Source: Arthrinium phaeospermum
Lineage: Eukaryota; Ascomycota; Sordariomycetes; Amphisphaeriales; Apiosporaceae
DNA length: 64,000 nucleotides
Reading direction: 5' to 3'
Assembly: GCA_006503535.1 (NCBI GenBank)
Contig: QYRS01000009.1
Location: 434,001-498,000 of the forward strand
The notes below the pieces were generated by a model. The model did no database searches, had not been told where the DNA came from, and saw nothing but the letters and a program-made list of their open reading frames with translations. A program made the position numbers and the translations under genes. Shown piece after piece: positions 55,508-64,000 of the stretch; the first letter of the stretch is position 1; every line of letters begins with the position of its first letter.

Positions 55508-55952
55508 AAAGGGGGATCGGACAGCCGCCGACTGATAGCGCATGTGGAATAAACGCCAAATGGAATAGCCATTTGAGGATAATGATTATTCTAAGGAGCA
55601 ATGCGCTCTTAATTTATAGCATTCATTGGCATAATCAACTACAGTCGTGTTCATAAACTGCAGTTGAGGTGCCTACGTGCAAGCCCCTTTCCTCCGCCCA
55701 ATCGCCTGGCGCTAAATCCCACCCACTGCTATTAATCGCCACTAAGAGATGCCAAGCAGCTAAGTGCTTTCGGTGGACCTCGGGCCCTGCAGGCTGCACA
55801 GGCAGCAGTCCCCGCCTTTAGATCGCCAATCGCTTCTTCATGCTTACTTGGAGCACCCAAGCACCCAAGTTTTGGCAGGTTGCACAGTTCTTCAACGTGA
55901 CCGTGACCGTCTCGAGAAGCTTCATTTCTTTTCATATATTTTGACCGAGACC
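55508..55952. other. intergenic, no gene seen
   Basis: 3' flank of the surface-protein gene and promoter of the F-box gene. Confidence 0.4.
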
Positions 55953-57602
55953 ATGGCTCTCCATTCCTTACCCATCGAGCTGCTGCATCATGTCGCGTGG
56001 TACTGTTTGCCACGTGACATCCTTGCCTTGGCCGGAAGTTGCCGTTCGCTTCGTGACGCCTGCGATAACAGCACCATCTTCAAGCGAGCGTTCATAGACA
56101 ATGTAAGCCCCGCGGCTCATGATAGGATCAAATACTTGTTCGCCGTGTAGCTTCTGTGACGCATGCTGATTTATCTCCCAGATTCCTCCAGTCTCGTCGC
56201 GATCAATTGCGGACAAAAATGCCTTGGTGGCCCTCATCTCCAAGAAGCTCGAAAACGTGGGAGATGCATCGGAACCGTGCCAAGCTGATCAACAACGACT
56301 TTTAACCTGGAAATGCCTATCGATGGCTGGGTCTCGGTTGGAACGCATCAGCGACGAGCTGAGGAAGCCGGTTTCATACGTTTCCTCCGACCTAGCGGCG
56401 CACTCCCAGACCGTCACCCCACCTTCCAACGAGTTCTGTTGATGTTCACATTGCCCGGGCTACCGGATTTCAGCGAGCCCACCTCGTACCTAGATCCGAA
56501 TGACACTCCGGATACCATTGAATCATTGCAGAAGTACTTGGGGCTTTTGAGCATGTCGGTAGTATGGGGCTGTAAGTCTACCCAGGCCTCGCCCAATGCC
56601 GGAGACTGACTTCATTCAGGTTCCTCAGCCTGCGACAAGCAGGTGATGCGACTCCTCGATGAGCTATGTACATACATGTACGCTTTGACGCCAAATACCC
56701 CTGAGCCGCCATACCTCGTGAGATCTTTGAGCTCACGGGATTTGGAGATCTCATTCTGCTTAGCAATATGTGCCATGCGGGACATTGGGTGGCTGTATAA
56801 CTCAGGGCTCGCAATGGACATCGCTGGTCCTTGCGATCCTGGCTGGCCGCAGGGTTGGCTTGCTTTCGTCCCACGTGCTCTCCGCCGCCTCTTGCATACC
56901 TTTGCCGACGACTGGGGCGTCCGAGACAGCGCGGCTCCAGACAGCCTTCCCCAAAGCATGGCACTGCTGGTGTGCGCCTTGGTCGCCCGTGCCCAGTTGA
57001 AGATGATTTCATCGTCGGACAATGCACCACCGTGTCCCGAAAACATTCCGTTCCTCCCTCTGGAGGACACCCATTCGTCGCCGGATACTTCAGCTCACCG
57101 CTCGGGCGGTACCATTTCAGAATACAGCATCCCTTTGCCCGAGGCTTACATGGTTTCGAATGAGGTGCAACCATATTCTTCCTCGCCCTTCGCTAACGGT
57201 AGCTGGGGACTGTGGTACGAGAGTCGCAAGAGAGCAATGATGGACGAGATCTGTTCTGGAGAATGGCAAGGGCTATATACCTACGGGCTGGAGACCCAGT
57301 CCCGTGTCGACCCGCCCATGATGCAAATATGCTTCCGAAAGTCGCCATCGCAGGGAGACCGAGTCGATATTTGCGCGGTGGATTGTGTAGATCACGTGGG
57401 TGCTTTCCGGCTGGACGGCCACCTGGATTTGGTGACCTGCAACCTTTCGCTCCAGAAGAGGTACCTTGGTCGCCACCATTTCAATTGGAGGGGCGTTGTC
57501 ACTCCGTTGGGCATAACGGGGTACTACTTCTCAGGCCAGAGAGATCAGGACCCCTTAGGGGTGTTTTGGTTGTGGAAGCGGGATTGGAAGAGCGGGAGCT
57601 GA
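55953..57602 (+). CDS. F-box protein
   Basis: Four exons, 55953-56102, 56182-56256, 56352-56571 and 56620-57602; 475 aa, frame continuous. The F-box is at the N-terminus: LHSLPIELLHHVAWYCLPRD followed by LALAGSCRSLRD, the usual Skp1-binding helix set. The remainder is an unclassified fungal C-terminal region with a beta-rich part (GEWQGLYTYGLETQSRVD ... WRGVVTPLGITGYYFS) often seen in fungal F-box proteins. The role would be substrate receptor of an SCF ubiquitin ligase; the substrate is unknown. Exon 1, exon 4 and the phase-1 junction VVWG|CSSACDKQ are firm. The intron 56257-56351 is the only one I found that joins the two frames and could be placed differently. Confidence 0.78.
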
Positions 57603-58797
57603 AGACTTGGGTACAAAACGAAGCACCGCTACGGTTGCACATACACGAATTGCGTTCAAACGTCAGATTAATGAAAAGCTGAATGCGATAGAGCCATGTT
57701 GTAACATAGTCATAATCGTCATCATCATCATAGATTGGAACGAACGCTTCCTTGCTGCCCGCCGATCTGCGTAGTGGAACAAACCACAGTGTTACCGCGG
57801 ATTCGGAAACTTTGAGATGAAACAGCCATCGCATCCACGACTTTACAGGGTGCTGTTTAACCCCCTCCCCTTCCAGGTATGGATCTTTCATAAACCCCAA
57901 TGTAGGTACTTATAATATGTGCCACACGTAATCGACATGGGCTTTTGCCGGTCTTGGGGATTTGCCGCTTACCCACTCTCGGCCAGGCTGCCGCGGCACG
58001 TCAAGCGTGGAGGGCCTCCTGCATTCCGAAGCGTTACACATGCACTATTTATCTGCCGCCACATACATGCATCCATGCATGCAATTGGATAAGCGCGGCA
58101 TAGCCTCGTTGCAAACTTGTTATCTCCGTTCCGGATGCCGCCCGGTTCCTGTGGCTTCCAAGCTGCTTGGCCATTGATGCATCCGACTGCACGTTGCTAG
58201 CCAATCAGTCCCTTCGCCGTTGCAACCACACCGATGGGCACCAGTCTATTGTAAACAACAAAATTTGGCTGTTGGGCCTCGTCGGTGTTGCATCGGACTG
58301 CATGCAGGTATCCGTTGACTCAGCGTAGCCAGTGCGTGGCAGCCTGGCCATATGCAAGATGTGGTCCAATCGAATGTAGTTGTTTACATGCATGCAGATA
58401 CATAATAGGTAGACTTTTCGACACATTAATGCTACGTCTCAACGTGAGTTGGTTCACACTTAGGCACTCAGGGCAGATAATTGCATTCTACTGTTGGTGG
58501 GCTCAAGCTGGTCCTTACTATCATAAGTATCGACCGTTACAATTAATGTGTTCTAGGTACGGTAGGCGGGAGGTCAAGCAAACATTGACATAGAACCTGT
58601 AACTACTAAAGAGGTGGGGCAATTGGCATAATCGGTTCCCAACCGAGTAAACACCTTATTATTCGATGTTCGAGTTGGAATAATCGTGCACGTTGTTTCC
58701 GTTTGTCGACACGCACCAACCCACCACCACCCACTTTCCACACTTTCCCTTCCACTTTGCCATCTTCATCACTCCATCACTCCATCTGATCGACACC
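57603..58797. other. 1.2-kb intergenic region
   Basis: No gene recognised. A tRNA-like stretch near 58610-58680 was considered and not accepted. The final 120 bp are rich in CACC/ACTCC, as in a fungal 5' leader. Confidence 0.45.
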
Positions 58798-61700
58798 ATG
58801 GATCATCTGGAGAAGGCAAAAAGATCACGCATTCGACTACTCGAATCGTTATTCAACCATCTCGCATTTCCGATCCAGCTGCCACAACGGGAAGATGCGA
58901 TCATCCCACAGCTGGAGACGGCGCTGGTGGACCGAATAATCGATGCATCCCGTCAGATGCGCGACCACCTGCAAGATGAATCCTCGCGTGCTGTTTGGCA
59001 GAGGATCTGCCACACCCTGGAGACAGCAACGAAAGTCACCAATCCTGCTGGTCGGTTGGATCGAACCCGGCTTTACTCCCAATTACGCCAGTTTGCTACA
59101 TCAGACGGCGAGTTCGTCATCCTCCACGTCGCAGCCCAGAATGCTGCAATCCTCATGCACAAGTTCAACGGCAAGGAATCTGTCGTCTTTGAGATGTTCG
59201 AGGCTTCAGCCAAGCGAGAGGATGTATTGGCCTCAAAAGGCGCCTTACAGTGGGACTTTCCCGGCGTTGCCGTGCAGATCCCAACATCTTTGCTCGCAGA
59301 TGAGGCATTCCTCGACAGCCTCACCGCTTTCCTCGAGCAAGCCTCCATCGAGTCTACCAAGAACTTCGAGTTCATCACCAAGGCAGGGATGCAAGTCTGG
59401 GAGAACCGCGAAACCCGCGACCCGTCCATCATCACATCTCTTCTCGCCGCCACACTTGAAGCCAATGGCACTCGAATCGCACCCAAGCTTCTCCGAAAGC
59501 GAATCCGGGACGATGTCTGCTGGGACAACACAGAAGTTCCATTCCGTCGACTCCCGTACTTACTCGTCCTGAAAGTGGCATTGGAACGCTACCTGTCCAT
59601 GGCTCTCGGCGACGAGCTCGGCAGGATCCATTACAAGCTCTTGATATCGACACTGCTGGAGCAGTTTCTCGAGGGATCCAAGGATGTAGTCAGCATTGAG
59701 AACCAGTCGTTCCTGGTTACAAAACTTTGCCGGCGTCTTTTCAAGCTCGAGGCCGATATCGCAGAATCTTCATCGGAAGTGCAAGTGCTCGCTGGCCCGA
59801 TCATGAAGGCTGCTTCAGCGGGTTTTCACAATAGAACACACGAAGCGACACAGCGCATTGATTTGATGTGGAACAGTGAAAAGCAAGGTCGAACCAAGCA
59901 CATCCCTTTGGTTCCCCGTCAGGCTCAAGACTCGGAACTTGTCCTGCACATGTACTCCAGTCGCCATTATCTGGAGAAAGCACGACTCCGATTCAAAGGC
60001 TATGTTAGGCCAAAACGCCCGTTCGAGCCAGGCAAGTCCATGCGAAGGACGCAGATCCAGCGTATGGGCGAGACGTATTTCCATCTATTTCAGAGAGAGG
60101 CGAAGCTAAACCAGTCATATGACATATTCGACCTACAGACAGCCATTGAGGAATACATGGATCGTGTTGACACTCACTACAACGATAATGTTGAACAGAA
60201 GTCGGCGATGCTGTTGAGCATTATGCAGGCCTGGATGGAACTGGACAAAGCAGCCTGTTTCGAATATCCTTTGCTGAGGGATTACCGCCCTCTCTTCCCC
60301 TCTCGCATCCTTGAAGTTCTTCATCTTCCCTTGCTTGAAGATATGATTCGGGCCAGACGAATCGAGGAATACATTCTTCACCGCATACAGAATTCTCGAG
60401 CAGGTTACATGACAATATTCGACGATCCGATGAAAGGCTGCTTTGCAGAGAGATACTACGATGAATCTGGAGAGCCCCAGTTCCAAGACTTGATGAGCGC
60501 CATCGAGATCGCTGCCGAAGAAGAGCGAAAAGAGAAGATAAGGGAGTTGGATGAAAAAACAGCGAAATATCATGAACTTTCGCGTGACATTGAGGAGTCG
60601 ACATGCGTCTACATCGAGGACACCTACGGTCAGCCTATACACCATCGGCACTGCAACAAATGCTACCTGACTAGGGAGAGGCAGCGGCTGAGCATTCGCG
60701 TTTTCGAGGACCCTTTACCGGCAGGAGAGGTAATGAAGAAAGTGGTCGTCTTCGAGCTCGCCTGTCCAGAGGCTTTTGCAGCTTACAGGGACGTGACCTG
60801 GGCCATTGCCATCCACTTCGGCGTGCAGAACTTAGAGCTGGAAACAAATGTTACGCCTAAGGTGGAGTTGAAGAATTACAGCGAGCTGGAGAGATACCAT
60901 ACTTCGACTGGTAGCATATCCCTCGCATCGACGACGAAGTCATTCCTCGGCACCCATTACGCACACCAGCGATTTCCGGTCGATCAGAGTCAGATCTTCA
61001 AGCCCAACGCGTTATCATACAGCTATTTCGATCGCAAATCGAAGAGCTGGCCTGGATGGAAGCGTTTGCGGCCCAGCTTTGCGCATCAGTGCCGACTGGT
61101 GCTTCCCAAGAACTCGCCATTTGCTGCTCTCCAGGATACACCTGGCTTTGAGGATACCGGTGGAGGCCCATCCTCATACGAGATCGTGGGAAGCCAGTCG
61201 TCGTGCCCTCCTGGCCTCAACGTGCACGAATACATGGCCTTCCAGTTCTTAATGGCGGGAAAGGCCAGAAGATGGGTCACACTGTTGACAGAGCTGGCAT
61301 CATCAAGCCTGAACTTTTCAACCGAGTCTGTTGTCATGTTGGTCAGCCATCTAGCTTGGCAATTGGGCCCTCCGAGCGAAACAAATGAGCCTCATGGAGT
61401 CGCACACTCAATTTTATCGGATTCATCGTTCTGTGAACGCCTTTTGACTCAGTTGCAGCTGAAGTTGGAATGCATTGCCTCAAATTGGAGGGAAACGAAC
61501 GTCATGGAAACCATTCTCACCATTGTGCTTCGCGTGACTGAACTGACTTCGGAACATACCGACACGACCATGGCAATCCTCGACCGAATCAGAGAAGTCA
61601 CCACACTATGGGTACGGAAACTAAGGTCGGAAACATGCCAAGCATCGGACTCGAAATCGGCCAAAAACTGCCAAACTTACCTATTGCTGGCCGCTCTGCT

Positions 61701-64000
61701 TTGTAAGAGAGCCTGTTTCAAGCTGCTGGACGTCGAAGAATCACCGGACTTTGCCATCACTGCCTTCCTTGAAGCGTGCATTGTTGTTCATGACAACATC
61801 CCCGAGAACGTTCAAGAGCTGCCAAGACTGGCTCGCAGCCACATCATCAGGTACGAGACTCCATTCTATGCTAAATGACCAATGCTAACGCTCACGTATA
61901 AGGGATTTGAGACTGATGCATGGTGTGCGTGCCAAACTGCGATCCATCCTGGTGTCAGATCAAGGCCAAAATCTGGTTCGATCCCTCCATACTACGTGGC
62001 CAGCATCGGTATCCAAGGAAATCGACACATTTTCCGCTGATGGTGATAGCGTAACGCTTCATCTTCGAGAATCGGGTCATAATGAGGGTTTCCAACTAGT
62101 CAACTACAATTTCGTCCATGGGTCTTTACTGGTGGATGGCGAGCCACTGGGTGTTAGTATTTATTGTCCTCAAACTGGCAAGCAATGACGCTGACGGTTA
62201 CCTCGCAGAGATTAACCACCGACGAAAAGAGTTCCATGGTTTTGGCGACCTTATTCGGAAACCAAAGTCTCATGAAATTCCCCTCTGATGTCGAAGGGAT
62301 GTCCCATGGTAAGTAACGCCTGGTTACCTATCCTTCTCAGTTTCAACTGGTTACTTCTTTGGACTGGAAACTATTGCCCAGTTGACTAACCGTTTATTCC
62401 ATTAGCTCTCTGTGTTCACGTCGAAGGATGGCGGACCCATGTTGGTTATGATCAAAAGGGATCGACGATCATCCGAATCGTCAAACAAAACGATGTACTG
62501 GAATACATTCCACATGAAGTCTTCAACCGGGGTAATTTCGTGGACCTACCGGCATCGCTCGTGGATGATTGCATCCACTGGCTGAACGTCAAGACTGGCC
62601 GGCTTGAAATACGACCGCGGAATAACCCATGGATCAGCCAACTACGCAATTGGTCACTTGACATGAACGACTGGAGGTGCAGTCGAAGAACACCTGTGTC
62701 AAAGAAATATCCCCAAGGCGCCAAGGAGACTTTGGTTGATCCCTATTCACCCCTATTCGGTCGGTTCGCTCGCATTCTGCATGGGTTCGAGTTGCGACAG
62801 CATTTGACGCTCTATCAGCCTGAAACCACGGCTCTTACTGTCGACCTGAAAAGGATGAACATCAGGTTTTGGGTTAACAGGTTTCAGAGACTGCAGTCTT
62901 TCCAGCTTCGTCTTGAGATCGATACGAACCAGGACGCTGGCACTTGGTACGGCTTTGACAGCAAGCTGGTCTGCAAAGACACGACTGATCCGACACAGCG
63001 ATCCATTCTCATGCCGCTAGGGGATCTGGAAGTGGTGAAACGGGGGTGTCATGTCCAAGTGCTCGTGAAGCCAATGGATTCAACCTTTGTACATTACCTA
63101 AAGTATGTCGTCAACAGCACGCTAGGCCGGCTAGAGTGCTCCTCTGAGCCTACGATGGTATACAAAAAGGCCGAGGTCCACGCTTTCACCTCGTGTGGCT
63201 ACCAACCCGACCCTCTCACCGGCAGAACTGGCACAGAAGAGGCACTGGACCTCCTGGCCTCGGGTGTCAGCCAACCATGGACTGTCCTCGGTACACAGCC
63301 TATTACGATTCTTCGGTCCATTGCCAAATTATCACCCCTGCGCGAATGGTACCCGGAAGACAAAAGAACAATGAAACGCGAGCACTGGGATGCGCGTCAT
63401 CCAGTATCGAATCAGCACGATGCGTTCCGCCCTCTTGTTGAGTCCATACTACAAAAGTCGTCGAAGCTAGGTGTTTTCGGACCTTTCACTACCACCGAAC
63501 TCCCCGAGTGGATTTCCGACGATCCTCACCTGTCTAGAAGGGCTCTGATTCGTCGTCAACTTCATCATCGATTGATTGAGTCCCTGCCACAGCCCAAAGC
63601 GGCCGATGACCTGAAATACAGGTCCCGTGATGTTCCGAGCGACACTAGCATCAAGTACAACAACGTATACGGGATAGTGGACGTACTCAAGGCAAGACGT
63701 CCAATGATGGCTACTGTACAAAACCTCCCCGGCGCCTTGGCACAATGCGTTTCCATCCAAGGCTACTCGGAGGAGTTGGAGCAACTGAGTCTCAGCGAAC
63801 GGCTTGATATTGACGTTTGCAAGCTTTGGGGGCCCTTGGTTAACCATTTGCGAACTTCAAGCTGCGAATACGAGGTCATGTTTCTCTTGGCAACTATTTC
63901 CTTCCGGTTCAACGCACCAACCGCCCTGATAAGGACAATCGCTGCGTTTTTCCTATTCGAAGAGCTAAGGTCTCTCGAGTACCCGCTGGCCGCAGAGTAC
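58798..64000 (+). CDS. 5' part of a giant DUF6606/DUF3638-type protein
   Basis: Exons 58798-61850, 61903-62152, 62209-62308 and 62406 to beyond the window end; 1,666 codons are visible, with no stop. The start ATG (CACCATGG) gives MDHLEKAKRSRIRLL. The N-terminus (LLESLFNHLAFPIQLPQRED, then LQWDFPGVAVQIP and FEFITKAGMQVWENRETRDP) corresponds to the DUF6606 region of the very large (about 3,000 aa) fungal proteins that continue with DUF3638 and DUF3645 and are often labelled ubiquitin hydrolase-like. Later blocks include YMAFQFLMAGKARRWVTLLTELASSSLNF and SPLFGRFARILHGFE. Splice joins HIIR|DLRLMHG, GEPLG|RLTT and MSH|ALCVHVEGWR keep the frame. Cellular function is not established. Truncated only by the window. 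Confidence 0.8.

Noticed and set aside
58610..58680. tRNA-Gly(CCC)-like stretch
   Set aside because: A TTCCCAA loop on a short stem and a GTTCGAG word are present, but the T stem and the acceptor stem do not pair.
58849..61664. Minus-strand frames inside the giant gene
   Set aside because: Antisense shadows; the plus strand has continuous conserved coding sequence with matching splice sites.

Overview
The window looks like a piece of a filamentous ascomycete (Pezizomycotina) nuclear genome. Genes are split by short GT-AG introns (about 50-110 bp) with CTAAC/CTGAC-type branch sites, native genes are GC-rich in third positions, and the first 6.6 kb is an extremely AT-rich block in which C survives almost only in CpG while CpA/TpG are nearly absent. 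That pattern is the signature of repeat-induced point mutation (RIP) on old repeats. I cannot name the species.

Layout. 1-6.66 kb: RIP-destroyed repeat DNA with a sharp right edge. 6.97-19.75 kb: conventional genes, namely a GFA/CENP-V-type zinc protein, a SAM-dependent methyltransferase, a secreted BBE-type FAD oxidoreductase, a DHA1-type MFS exporter, a VAM7-like PX-SNARE and a secreted GMC oxidoreductase. Four of these (methyltransferase, two flavoenzymes, exporter) are typical tailoring and export genes of secondary metabolism, but no core synthase is visible. 19.75-21.95 kb: no gene seen.

21.95-50.28 kb is the unusual part: a 28-kb island made almost only of five small paralogous families that I do not recognise as a described system. 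Family A is a coiled-coil-like protein (two genes and one relic). Family B is a C2H2-like-finger protein with a basic tail (three genes, all with a 57-nt middle exon). Family C is a large protein with two C2H2-like fingers and two canonical Zn2Cys6 clusters flanking a SAP-like motif (two genes). Family D is an HSPA12/Hsp70-like ATPase with a C-terminal Cys-rich, ZZ-like finger (two genes). Family E is a small coiled-coil protein with a KRQR-type basic motif (an inverted pair). A and B always lie head to head (three times, once with A decayed), and C and D are always adjacent (two times). The copies are strongly diverged in sequence, yet the gene set, gene pairing and several intron positions are kept. 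A further single gene (F) has faint similarity to Ulp1-fold proteases without the catalytic residues. The proteins are suited to a nuclear DNA- or chromatin-bound complex run by an Hsp70-like ATPase; this role is inference.

50.75-64 kb: a large F-box-like/ankyrin-like protein broken by one frameshift, a secreted/anchored Ser/Thr-rich surface protein with an in-frame TAG just before its membrane segment, an F-box gene, and the first 1,666 codons of a very large DUF6606/DUF3638-type protein that runs off the window. Exon coordinates in the entries were worked out by hand from splice signals and reading-frame continuity and have not been tested against RNA.
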